Below, piece by piece: positions 43,430-54,830 of a stretch of DNA of 64,000 bases. Numbering within the stretch: the stretch's first letter is position 1; each line of letters starts with the position of its first letter. The translations under genes and the position numbers were made by a program. Source of the DNA: Ustilaginoidea virens (Eukaryota > Ascomycota > Sordariomycetes > Hypocreales > Clavicipitaceae); contig NC_057321.1 in NCBI RefSeq assembly GCF_000687475.1, positions 248,001-312,000 of the forward strand, read 5' to 3'. The notes under the pieces were generated by a model, which searched no databases, was not told where the DNA came from, and was given only the letters and a program-made list of their open reading frames with translations.

Positions 43430-46400
43430 ACTGGAATATATAAAAGAAATTACTGCTAGTACACCTCGCCTTTAACTATAAATCTAAACCAGATATTATC
43501 GCCTTTTAGGAATTTGTAGCCTTAGATAGACTCCCCTTATACTCCAGCCTCGGCAGATACTAAGTAGCTGCCTATAGCGGATGCGTAGCGATCTATATCT
43601 ATAAAAGATATGCTCCCGGCTCCTAGGCAATAGACTTAGGTTTAGACTGGTGCTGTATTATACTTTAAAATACCGATATCTACTCTATTTACTTTTTAAT
43701 CCTTTCCCTAAATTAGTCTACCCCCCTCTAGGAATTCGCCTAAATTATCCCTTGCCCCTATAGTATTTTTACTAGTGACTTTAATATCTACCACCTTATA
43801 TGGGACCGCTCTTATAGAACCTCTTTAGGCTATAATACCCTCTTTGAATTTATATTAAAATAGAAGCTAACCCTTATAATACTATGGGGAGAGATAACCA
43901 GATAAGCCCTAGGTAAACGTGATAGTACTATCGACTATATATAGAGTATAGGAGACCTTAACGTAGAGTTTATAGGGGCGGCAGATATTACCGGATCTGA
44001 CTATATCCTTTAGGTAATCTGGGTAGAAATAGGACTAGATGAGTTTCGCAAACTACCGCCGATATACTAATGGAAGAAACTTGATAAAATCCTCGCTCGA
44101 GCTGAAGCTGAAGTTAGGATAGCCATTCTATATGCCTTGTACCTACTCTAGTCCCTTATGGAGATCGATGCTTTCGCCTAATGGCTTACGACCTAACTAT
44201 AGGCTATTGCTAATATTGCTGCGCCTAAGAGAGGAACTAAACCGCTAGGAAGGGCCCTATGGTGGACCTAGGAAGTATAGTCGGCTATAATAGCGGCCCG
44301 TAAGGCTATGAGGAATTGGAGAAAAGACTATACTAGCCTTAATTGGTTAATAGTATAAAGAGTAGAGATAAACCAAACTAAGGTTATCTAATAGGAAAGG
44401 CGCCGGATATAGAGAGAAGCCGTTAATAAGGCCATAACGAAAAACGCGGACTTATAGTCTTTAGAGAAATGGGCCTGGATACGTAGCGGACTTCCCTTAG
44501 AATTAAGAGAAATCCCTATACTTCTCTAAGGCGAAGGAGCCTAAATATAGGAAGTAAAAATATATTCCTCTAAAGCAGAAGTACTAGTAGAAAGATTCTT
44601 CCTGATGTTAATAGCTACCTTTGATGATATTTTAGACCTGCGATTCCCCTGCCTTACCGATGCGATATTCGCCCCTAAAGACGAATTCTCTAAAGCAGAT
44701 GTCTATAATGCCCTCCGATATATGGCCAGCTAGAAAGCACTAGGCCTTGATGGTATATTGGTGGGATTCCTTAAAGCTTGCGGAGAACCGGTTCTTAGAG
44801 CCCTAATAATACTCCTTAACGTTATATGTAGAACTGGTTACTACCTAATATAGTTCTAGGAAGCTAAAGTCGTAGTATTAAGAAAACCCGGTAAAATACC
44901 TAAGGAATACTAAAGAGTAGGAGCTTGGCGCCTAATATCCCTTTTAAACCTCCTCGGTAAAGTCTTTGAAGCTATAGTGGCAAAGAGACTGATAATAATT
45001 GCAGAAGAATAGAAACTATTACCGGATATGCAAATAGGCAATAGAGTAAATAGATTAATAGATACAGCGCTATATACCCTAGTAGAAGTAGTTAAGGCCA
45101 CCTGGCAGTATAAAGGAATAGTATTGCTACTATAACTAGATATTTCTGCGGCATTCGATACCGTTAACTATACTAGACTTATGTACTTCTTTTTCTAAAG
45201 TGGCGCCCCCTGATGGATAGCAGCCTGGGTCTGAGGCTTTACCGTATTGCGTTTAGCTAAAATCTTCTTTGAAGGCTAACCTACCTAAAGATTCCTAATT
45301 ACGGTAGGAGTGCCCTAAGGCTCCCTGATCTTTTTAGTCTTTTTCCTCTTCTATATCGCACCCTTATACTATAGATTTGAAGTAGTAGATAACTCGCTAA
45401 CTTTAGGATTCGCGGACGATATTAATATAATCGCATATGGCAAAATAACGCGGGATATAGTCGCAACCCTCTTGAAAGTATGGAAGATCTGTGAAAAATG
45501 GTTGGCAGAGGCCGGACTAAAATTTAACCTAGTAAAGAGCGAGCTAATGTACTTCACTAAATAGTACCGATTGGATACTATAATAATATAATTCGGCAAT
45601 GCGACCATCTAACCTATATAATACGCCCGATTCCTTAGAGTAGAGATTAACCGTAAACTTAGCTGGACTGACTATAGGGCCTGAATAGTAAAGAAGCTGG
45701 AAAGGCAGAAGCTTGCCCTTATCGCTCTAGCGGCCTCTATATGGGGATATTAGTTCTGCGAAGCCTGACTACTGTATATATAGGTTATCCGAATTATAAT
45801 CGCCTTTAGCGCTGGAATCTAGTATACTCCTATTAAGCCGGGAGAAGTAGTAAGAGGTATTATATATAGTCTAGCCGCTGAATAGTCGAAGTGCCTCCGT
45901 ATAGTTATAGGAGCCTACCGAGCAATACCTAATGTAATTATAGAAACTAAAGTAGTAGTCCCCCTACTCGACCTCTACTTTAACCTGGCCTGATAATGAT
46001 TCCTTATTAGAACCTGAGAAAGTAGTATGGCCGATCTTATCTCTAATGTATGTGCTGTTATCTAGACTTGGCTATAATAAAGACCTATCTATAGATAAGG
46101 GCGACCGACTAAAAATAGAATACTAAATTATATAGCCTTTAAAGATTCGATTCTATTTTGGGATAATAAATTATCCCCTGCTTACTCTTTAGCTTTTAAA
46201 TAGATAAAGAGATAGTAATTAAAGTAATGACTTGCCTGAGTATGATACCCGCTAAAGAACCGCCCTGCTACTAAATATGCCCTTAATTTTACCTTTGTAA
46301 AGAAGATGTTAAATCTCTATGAAAACCTCTATAAATATGAGTCCTCCCTCCTTACTTAATTTAGAATGGAAAAAATAGGCCTTAACGAGTTCCTATATAA

Positions 46401-46815
46401 GATAAAGGTTTTATCTATCTGCTATCTGTATTGCCGATGTAGTCTTAATGTGGAAAATATCGAATATATAATCCTAGAGTATAGTAACTATCTTAGAAAC
46501 CCTCCCCTTTGTATTTAGGACCGCCCTATACTAGATAAGTATAGTATTACCTAAGCACTTAAAAATAAAGACTTAGCTAAGTAGGTTATTAAATAGGTCC
46601 TTAATACCCGCCGGCTCGAATAGTTTACTTTAGCTATCGTACTTACCGCTTATATAGACTTTAGCTTTGATAGCAACCCGATACGATTGCACCTTAACCC
46701 TAGACTATATATGTATGTATAGATAATTATAGATAAAGATACGACTGACTATATAGATAGGGGAAGAATGTCCTTTTTATATAAGCTACTTATACGGTTG
46801 ATAGATTTGGACCCT
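43430..46815 (+). pseudogene. LINE-1 ORF2: endonuclease and reverse transcriptase
   Basis: APE-type endonuclease: PDIIAFQEF (near 43490) and SDFNIYHLIWD near 43770, equivalent to the GDFN-x-HH box. RT follows with GAWRLISLLN (near 44920), DISAAFDTV (near 45140), GVPQGSL (near 45310) and the active site GFADDINI (near 45410), both Asp kept. Then come the thumb and a C-terminal finger CRCSLN...YIILEY (near 46440-46500; His and Cys turned to Tyr). No RNase H domain is visible between RT and finger. One frame is followed throughout, broken only by RIP-type stops. Confidence 0.88.
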
Positions 46816-46849
46816 TAATCTTCTTAGTACCTTTAACCTTTTGGACCCC

Positions 46850-47940
46850 TATTTATTCTGCACCACCCTTTCTATTACTATAGCTATTATTAGGGGCCAC
46901 TTTTGCTTTCTTTTTTCCCTTCCCTTTCCCCCCTAGGGAAGGGGAGACCGCAGATCTCGAATATATCTTTTGTTTGACCTTAGCGGCTAGACCTGGCGTT
47001 CTTTTTGTAGGCGACTCTATCGTTTTTAACCCTTTTCTCTTCCTTTTGAAGGGGGAGGGGGCAGGGGTATCGGTATGGGGATGAGGAGAGGATAGCGATG
47101 GAACTATTAACTTAGCTTACTTAGGTTGCACCGATTGAGTAGTAGGTAGGGGAGGCTTCGACGGCGGTATAGCTAGTGCCCTGGAGGCAGATGCTACTGG
47201 CTGAGACTCCGCTTAGGACTTTATAAACTTTAAAAATGCAACCGCTTGCTATAATTTACTGGAAGATGGTATCGCAGGAGTCTTAGACTATATTGGCGAG
47301 ACCCCCTCGCTACGAGGTAGTTCCTCTATAGGAGCAGGCCTGGGAGCAGGCTCGTTATCGATATCTAATGCAATAATAGAACTGGCAGGGCTTCTATCGC
47401 TGGTAGTAGTGGTAGGAGGCTGAGTTCCCTTGACCGATAAGAGAGGCTGGGGCTTGCTGCTATAGGCGCGCTCTAAAGCTAAAACCCCTCTTTTAATAAG
47501 CCTAAGGAAGTCGGCTGGTAGCGAGATTAGGACTATAGGCACTATTATTCGCATTATAATGGTAGAGTCGTCTTGACCTTTTTGAGGCACTGAGGTGACT
47601 GGCGTAATGGACCGATATGTAGCCTGCTAGGCCTTATGGTAATCGTCTTCATCTACCTACTAAGGTCAACTATAAAGCTAAAGGATACCGGCAAACTGAT
47701 ATACTTACTTCCTGCTTATAAGCGTAGGCCTTCTGTAATGTAAGTATGCTTTCTACCGGTTTGCGGTTCGTGGTATTACGCATTAGGATATGATAAGGCT
47801 TTTGCTTCGAGGCATAAGCGAAATAGGCACCCTTGAGCCCTACCTACTGTTAGAAAAGACAGATAACGATTAAAAGAGAACCTTTTACCTTATTGGTCAT
47901 AATAACGAGCGGCTATATCAGCACTGCGGTGTATGTAGGG
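46850..47940 (-). pseudogene. Antisense coding-like block in the 3' region of LINE-1 (unknown protein)
   Basis: On the strand opposite to LINE-1 a protein-like reading can be followed for about 360 codons. An N-terminal part starts near 47900 (MTNKVKGSLLIV..., then GLKGAYFAYASKQKPY, one TAG pair). A frame change occurs near 47690, then an open 100-codon stretch (47590-47288) and a continuation with TAG at Gln-like positions to about 46855. The second half is Pro/Ser/Thr-rich and carries a basic cluster PFKRKRKGLK...TKRTP like a nuclear localisation signal. Composition on this strand looks like a disordered nuclear or Gag-type protein. No family is recognised. It may be an antisense gene of the LINE, a captured fragment or a separate insertion. 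Confidence 0.4.
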
Positions 47941-48635
47941 ACGATACGGCTATTTCCGAGCCAGGCTAGGACCTAACTTTAGAATGGTAGGCATTTCGAA
48001 GAATAAAGGACGTATAAAAACTATTATAGCGCAATCGAGGCGGAGAAGTAAAGGAAAATTCTTAGTAATTTTTAATGAGGAATAAAAAGGGAAGAGGAAA
48101 GGAATTAAAAAGGTAGGGCAGGTAAGGGAGACTTTATACCGCTGTATGCCCGCACTGGATCACTCGACCGTCCGCTAGCTGCCCCAATCTATATCAGACG
48201 AAGCCAATAATAATAAAAACGCGACTTACCGCGATACCGCCGCCTACCCGATACTGACGTTACCGCTACCTCTTATACCTAATAATATTGACTACGTCGG
48301 TTCCGATTTATACCTACCCTAGAGCCTGACTAATGCCTAATAACTAATGACTGATGACCACTAAGGCAAATCACCGCGCCTATCGAGGCGTGCCTACTAT
48401 CCATACTTTCCCAGCCCTGCCGCTAGACCTAGTCTCGCGCGATAGGACACCTCCCCGTAATGTATAGTAAACCCCCTTCGATTCTGAAGGGATACTATCG
48501 ACTACGGATAGTATATAGGTTTTCCTCCCGGCATTTGGGTTTCCTATATAGATTAGGCATAGAGGTACTAGCACTAGGCTAGACGGGGGCTTATCCCCCC
48601 CCTAGATAGCTTAGCTAGTGTAATATATATATATA
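47940..48635 (+). other. 3' end of LINE-1
   Basis: Non-coding stretch ending with a C-rich run (cccccccctag near 48593) and the (TA)n tail, similar in layout to the LINE-2 end, where cccccctag precedes taatttaataata on its strand. Confidence 0.6.
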
Positions 48636-48650
48636 TATAGCCGCCTTAAT

Positions 48651-51330
48651 CTTAAGGATATCTATCGGTATAGCCTTAAAGGCCTTAGTGATAATTTAAA
48701 GGCAAGATAATTATTCTATAGTTAGTAATTTTACGATACCTTTCGCCACCCTACCGGGGGCAGTAGGGGTATACTAAACTCTTGTACCGAAGGCAATAAT
48801 AGTACGAATGACCTATATATAGACTAATCGGGCCTCTTTATATTGATATCCCTATATAGAGGCCGCTATTGCCGTAAGGGCGAGTTACTACCGCTCGAGC
48901 TTTTTAGCTATTTTTGCGCGGTATTTATGCTATTAAAGTTTTTAGTAGATCTTAACCTCTAGGAAATAGGCATACTATTTTAGCTAAATTATTATAGTCC
49001 TAAGTTAGACCGGCATCTCATCCGCCTTATAGGCGCGTATAAAATAGATAAGCTTATTTTTCCTTAGGTTGAAATTAAGCCTAGTTTACTTAGACTACTC
49101 TTTATAGATCGTCTATACCTTTTCGAGTAGGGTTTAGGTCTCCCCTATACTCCTCCTATATGCTATAATATTAATATTATTTATAAACTCTAGGGTGATA
49201 ATAGAGGCTACTTCTTTAAGCCTCTCGTAGAGTGGTGCGATATAGACTAAGAAGAGGATAAGGGAGAAGGGGGACCCTTATAGGACCCTAGCAGTAATAG
49301 GTAGGTTATTAGTTAATTTACCCTTAAAGTGAATTCACGCTATATAAGAGTCGGTAAAACTGCAGACTTATGCCGCAATCTATAGCGGCAATCCCTTTTT
49401 TAAAAGTAAGTAGATAAATTGAATATAATTTACTATATTAAAGGCTGTAGATATATTAAGCTAGAGGAGCGAGGCAATCTCGCTATAGTGCCACGCTATA
49501 CGAACTATTTCTATAAGAGTACTAAGGGCTATATCTATAGAATAGTTAGCTTTATTTCCTATCTAAAGGTCTAGGAGTAGATTGCCCTCCTTAAGGGCGG
49601 TAGTAAGCTAGCGTGCTATCGCGGCTTTTAGGATTTTACTAGTTAGGTTAAGTAAGGATATTAATCTCTAGCCTCCTGCTTTAGAGTATTCCTTTAGTTT
49701 TTTTCCTAGCTTTCTTAGTACGACTATATAGGCCTCTTAGAACTGAGCCAGGTAGTGCCTAATATAATAAGACTTATTAAGAAGGTGGGTAAGAGCTATA
49801 ATTAAGGGGGGGCCGTATGCCTTAAGGAATCCTATAGATAGCCTATCCGGTCTAGGGGCCTTTTAGCTAGCTATATAGTAAAAGGCAGTACAGACCTCTT
49901 TATATATAAATCTCTTATACGGTAGGAACTTTATATTAGCGAGTTAGGGGAAGGTCGGGTCTAGTATATCTTTAAATATTATATGGGATTAGGGGAAGAA
50001 ATATTAAGCGAAGACCTATACTTTTTCGCTATATATAGTTGCCAAGAGGTGGCTAGGGCTAATACATTCGAGTAGTAGGATCTCTTTAGACTTAGGGGGG
50101 AGGCCGCTATATAGTCTGGCCTATTATTCTAGGGACTAGAGGTCTGCATTTTATACTATAGCTTTCTTTAATACCTCTCTTTAGGAGTATTATTACTCTT
50201 CTTATACGACTCGGGTTTAGGTAGCTCCTGCGTTTTAGGCGGCCCTATAGTTTTCAGGGGTATAATATACTGCCTACTTCTAGTATACTTTTTTTGCGGC
50301 GATAGCGGCTATTTTTATACAGTTATTCCACCATAGTTCTATAGCGGGGGCTCTAGGGGTTTTTTTTAGGGCTATAATGTCCGCAATTTCTTAGAGTTAG
50401 TAAGTAAGCCATTCGGTATATATGTCTATTTCTTTAGAAGAGCTAAATAGGACTATAGTAGCAGTAGGTGTAAGGCGGTTTTTAGCTTCTGCCTAAGTAA
50501 GGTATCGATCGAGGGATTTCTAGCTATTTTTTAGGTAGGCTTTAGCGGCTTATAGGTTGCTAATATCGATACAGATAAGCTATAGGATATAGTTAGACCC
50601 GGTGAGGTCTATATTACTAAGGTATTTAATAGTAAGATCTTATATAACCTAAGTATAGTCTATAGTGCTATTTCTTTTACTTAGCGTATGCTATATGATT
50701 TCGCTGCGGGGGGTCGCTAGGCCGAGTCTCTATTATATTATAAGGTTAAAGAGGGTATCGATACTAAGTAAGGTTTTATCTAAGCTATCCTATAAGGGAT
50801 AATATATATTAAAGTCCCCGATGAATATACTTTAGAGTCGGGGCGGGAGCCTTATAAGGTCTATAAGGGGGATGGTCTAGTTATATTTATAGCCTAGGGA
50901 GTAGATAGAGTAAATATTAGTTTTAAAGAGGCGGACCTTATACTAGTTAGGTCCTTTCTCGGTAGTCTATATATTAAGACTATACCGCTTATAGATATAT
51001 ATCGCCGCTCGTCTGCTATAGGCTGCTAATACGTACTTACTAAGGCTTAGGCTTAGCGGGGCTTAGCCGGGCGCGGCGGGTTCTTAGATTATTATAATAT
51101 TAGGTTCGCTTTAGTAGTAGAGCGCTATTTGTATAAGGGAGGTTTTCTTCTATATATTCTAGTAGAGGACTAATATTATACGGATGGGTATATAGGGGTC
51201 GGTAGCGGCAGTATATTAGTAGTTATAGCGGAGGCAGAGGTTAGGGCCAGAGTAGGTGCGGACTCTAGGGCCAATAGGGTCTTAGTCTATCCTAGTATCG
51301 GGACCGGTTATAAGAATGCAGTAAGGGTAT
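48651..51330 (-). pseudogene. LINE-2 ORF2: endonuclease and reverse transcriptase
   Basis: On minus: endonuclease box GDFNIYYPL near 50820, RT with an active-site region reading EFINNINIIAY near 49180, where the Asp-Asp pair has become Asn-Asn, then the thumb with AASIWGYQYKEA-like sequence (near 48840) that aligns with the same segment of LINE-1. It joins to 41818 across LINE-1. Very many TAG/TAA codons. Confidence 0.85.
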
Positions 51331-51349
51331 AGTTTAGTCTAGCATTAAA

Positions 51350-52720
51350 TATTCCTCTAGAGATAGAGCCCCCTTGGCTAAGGTAGCGGCTATATTTATA
51401 TAGGGAGGATCCTTTTAAGATAATATGCTCGATTGGTTCCCTTAGGGGCAAAGCGCTAGCTACTCTATATTAGTTCTGTTCTATAATAGGAGTGGTATTT
51501 GCAGATATTATAGGAGGTGCTATAAAGAGCCTGGGTCGGCTAGCATAAGAATTCCTAGCTGACTCCTATTGCTCGTTCGAGGTTTTATAGAGGCAGGATT
51601 ATACCGGATATAGGCCTTTATAGTTAAGGTATAACTCCTTTTGTCTATAGGAGATTATTAGGCAGGCCTACTCCCCTTCTAGGTGCCTTTCCGCGCCGCA
51701 TCAGCTATACCGCAGGGCCGCTGCGCAGTAGGCCGCAATATGTCCAAACTTAAAGCAGTTATAGCATTATTTAGGGTGTAGGGCGTTATTATAAGGTTCA
51801 GCTTCGAATATTTTTACCTAGTAGATAATACTAGACTTGCAGAGCTTATTAGTAAGGTCGATAGAGTTTATACCTATAATTAGGGGCATATGTATAGCGG
51901 TCCCACATAGGCGGTAGGGGGAGGCTCTAATAAAGCCTTCTCTATTCGCTTTAATAAGGTTTCGGCAGATTTCTTTAGTTACAATATTCGCTATATAGCT
52001 AATAGGGAAATTCTTAATAATAAGACTAAATAAGTATTAGTTTGGTTCTGCCTCCTGCCTAAAGGCGGGTCGGACCTAGGTCGTATTAGCGATAAGACTT
52101 TTTACTGCTTCTTCTATAAAGGTGATAATAGTATCGCTATTATATAGCCAGCGTGCTACGATTATAGCGTTCCTAGTGGTAGCTCTATTAACGGCATCTA
52201 TAATTTCGATTGGTGTTTGGTTGCATAAGATCTCGCTAATATTATTGCTTTTAATTAAAATTTCCCTGTGGATATATGGCGGGACCGGAAGGGGAGCGAT
52301 AGTATATTAGGGTAGTATAGTAGTGGCGGCGTGTCCTCGTGCCGCGATATTTGCCCAGGTGGTAGCCAGCGCCTATTTTAGGATATCCTAGAGGGCCGAT
52401 TTAATAGCTTTTTCAATAGTCTTCGAAATTATATCGATAAGGGTGCCGATAGGGTCTAGGGTGGCCTTACCGCGGGCCGCATTGGCTATAGTTTCTATGA
52501 TTTCTCGCATTCATCCTAGTACCGCTAGGGGGATATAATCCTAGAGCTTTTTTATCGATTCTTTAATTATAACGGCAGTAGGTCGTATCTGCTTTTAGGC
52601 AGGCTTGGTTTCGGTTTAGTTATACTGCGTATTATTTGCGATCGTGGTGGTAGGGTTATGGCGGCTATATGTAATGCCGCCCTTATTCCCTCTATCGATA
52701 TCTATTACTTCGTTCGCGCC
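51350..52720 (-). pseudogene. LINE-2 ORF1, Gag-like
   Basis: On minus, IHREILIK and TPIEIIDAVN boxes near 52200-52270 align with LINE-1 ORF1. A knuckle region reading CFKFGHIAAYC lies near 51740. An open antisense 62-codon frame at 52122 is a shadow. The start codon was not located with certainty; it lies near 52700. Confidence 0.8.
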
Positions 52721-52869
52721 TGCTGCGCCTACTCTTTAGACGCGATGCGCTATAGGCGAGGGGGGTAAACGGACGAGAGGAAGCGATTGGGATTATTAGA
52801 ATTGATTTTAAAGGCGGTTCCATGCCGCTACCTAGGTGCGGGCGAAATCGCGAAGAGTTTTTTTTTTCT
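52720..52869 (-). other. 5' untranslated end of LINE-2
   Basis: Starts with an A-run and actcttcgcgatttcgccc, shared with the LINE-1 start at 41821-41845, which defines the common 5' end of the family (internal promoter region in LINEs of this type, by analogy). Confidence 0.7.
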
Positions 52870-53280
52870 TATAGCAATCGCAATAGTCATCTCTAATAAC
52901 GAAATAGCGCTCTAGACTAATAATAGTCGGGAAGAAGCTAAGCGGAAAGGTATTATAATTCAAAATTCGAGCCCTAGTCACTAATATCAGAATAGTTATA
53001 CTAAACAATCTAGGGGGGTATTAAAGACGAAGATAGCCCTTCTTAATATATAAGCAGACTTTCCTAAGGAGTTATAGCTTATTATAGCTAAAGCAGCAGT
53101 ATATTTGCTAAATCGAAGCCCTAGGAAGTCAGAAAGACTTTACGATAACTAGAAGTCACCTCTTCAAATGCTTCAACTTTAGCTTTGTGAAAATAAGCCC
53201 ACCTAGAAACACTTACCGGCAGATATTCATCTACAAATTTACTATCTCCGCGCCTATAAATATAAGGCTTTCGTGATGAC
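52870..53280 (+). pseudogene. Element H: integrase, right part
   Basis: Resumes after the right LINE-2 target copy (52870-52884) with SNNEIAL, REEAKRKGI and AVYLLNRSP segments of the copia integrase, aligning with G on its minus strand (about 23780-24180). It is cut at 53280 by the chromovirus F1. The remainder of H (RT, RNase H, 3' LTR) would lie beyond the window. Confidence 0.88.
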
Positions 53281-53534
53281 TATTACGGACTCGGGCTATG
53301 CCCGTGTCATGGATTGACTGAGGCTCGGGCTGCGCCCGTACCTAGTCTGGAACAGATGATATAAGGTAGACGCATGGGCCCATAGGGCAACATTAGGGCT
53401 CTAGCCCGCGCCACATACGGATGTATATAGACTGCGGAAGGGACCCGATTTAGGCTCTTCTCCCTTCCCCTTTAGTTTTATTAATACATCTAATTAACGC
53501 CTATTTGTAGTCGCCCTAGGGCTAGTCCGTTACA
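53281..53534 (+). repeat. 5' LTR of chromovirus F1
   Basis: 254 bp, tattacggactcggg to gtccgttaca. The base run atgac before it would be the target flank; the right flank is not in the window. Confidence 0.92.
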
Positions 53535-54830
53535 ATTGATAAAACTCTCTTAACCTTTATTATTATATCTTATATAACTGCCGATAATAGATATAGACCC
53601 CTCACAGAATATTATAGGCTCAGATGATGCCTAATGCGCCCCCGCTCGATAATAGGCCGCATAACTAGAGTTAATTACGAACGCTATAGAAGTACTTAAT
53701 ACGAAGTTCTAAGAATAGCTATCCTAAAGCCAAAAGAGTGAGCGCCAGATACACACCTAGGCCAAGCAGATTGAGCGTTAGATATAGGCTCTTATCGACC
53801 AGATGCAGTAATAACTATTATTAGTACCTATATTAACTTTAGATTAATCCTAGACTAATTTTATCCTAATCCTGGAGGAAACCTAATAAAAACGCAAGCC
53901 GATACCGGTTAGGGAACCCTTTAATAGCAAAAAGGCTATATTTACTATATAGAAGACCTTTATAGAGCATAAATTAGAGATCGATTGGGACTTTATTAGT
54001 AACAATAAGACCTAATAGATATTTATCTACTAGAACCTCTCGGCTACGGTCTAATCCTAAGTTACAGTATTCTTTAAGAATAATGCAGCCCTCTATTACT
54101 GCCCTATAGCCTTCTTTAATTACCTATAGCAACTCTTTAAGGATCTATATCGGGAGGAATATATGATTATTAAGCTTAAGTATACCCTCTGCTAGATGCC
54201 GAAAGAACCCTTTTCTGCCTTCTTTATGCGCTTTAAGGAAAAATTAGTATTAGTAGGGGGGCTTAGTTGGCCTAAGTCGGTAAAGCTAGAAATACTCTGA
54301 TCTGCCTTTAATCTTTATATATTAGAAAAGATTATTAGCCTAGGGGTCTCCCATAAGGACTATAATGCAGCTATTATATAGTACTGTGAAATCGCTATCG
54401 ACCTAGAGACAAGCCTTACTGCAAAACGCTATATAGATCCTTACTAGAATTATAACGATAACGTCTAGGATCCATAGGCAATTGCTTAGAATAAGGATAG
54501 TAATATGCCTATAATAGGCATTAATAAGCTAGGTTTGAAGGGCAAAAAGAAGTTATCTACTAAAAGGGTAGTATAGATTTTAAAAGAGGTCCTTAAAGAG
54601 TGCTACTAGAAATCACTTTATACCTAATGCAGGGATGCTGGCTATAAAATGCTGGAATGCAAGCTAAGGCCGGTCTAGCCTCTACTAGAGATAATTATAG
54701 CTTTTATAGACCTAAAGGCTGTAGAAGCCTTACGAATCGCCAAGCTTAGAGATAGTAATAATAGTAATTCCTAGGGAAAAGACTAGCCCTTAAGTTAAGT
54801 CTTGCGAGAGGGCTTAAAAAACATATCTAG
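53535..54830 (+). pseudogene. F1 Gag
   Basis: Gag of a fungal Ty3/gypsy chromovirus with RIP stops. It starts after an untranslated aaaactctctta stretch. Recognisable are the CA-like core with AFFMRFKEKL (near 54215) and SVKLEIL (near 54275), and a CCHC knuckle remnant (near 54600-54665; clearer in F2 as C.QCGNAGHKMPEC). It aligns base for base with F2 57000-58200, all differences seen being transitions. Confidence 0.88.

Larger units (their letters stand above)
41819..48635 (+). mobile_element. LINE-1: Tad/I-like non-LTR retrotransposon inserted in LINE-2
   Basis: 6817 bp flanked by tatagccgcc.caat (41804-41818, tatagccgcctcaat; 48636-48650, tatagccgccttaat). The 5' end (cttttcgcgatttcgcccgc near 41828) matches that of LINE-2, and the 3' end is a (TA)n tail (48620-48635). 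It contains ORF1 and ORF2 on plus and about 1.8 kb of 3' sequence. Confidence 0.93.
39441..52869 (-). mobile_element. LINE-2: Tad/I-like non-LTR retrotransposon, split by LINE-1
   Basis: About 6.6 kb after removing LINE-1. It is flanked by the 15-bp duplication tatagcaatcgcaat (39426-39440, 52870-52884). On the minus strand it begins with an A-run and ctcttcgcgatttcgcccgc near 52860, encodes a Gag-like ORF1 and an endonuclease-RT ORF2, and ends with a (TAA)n-type tail at 39441-39455. The frame of ORF2 is continuous from 48651 to 41818 across LINE-1, confirmed by alignment to the LINE-1 protein. Confidence 0.93.
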
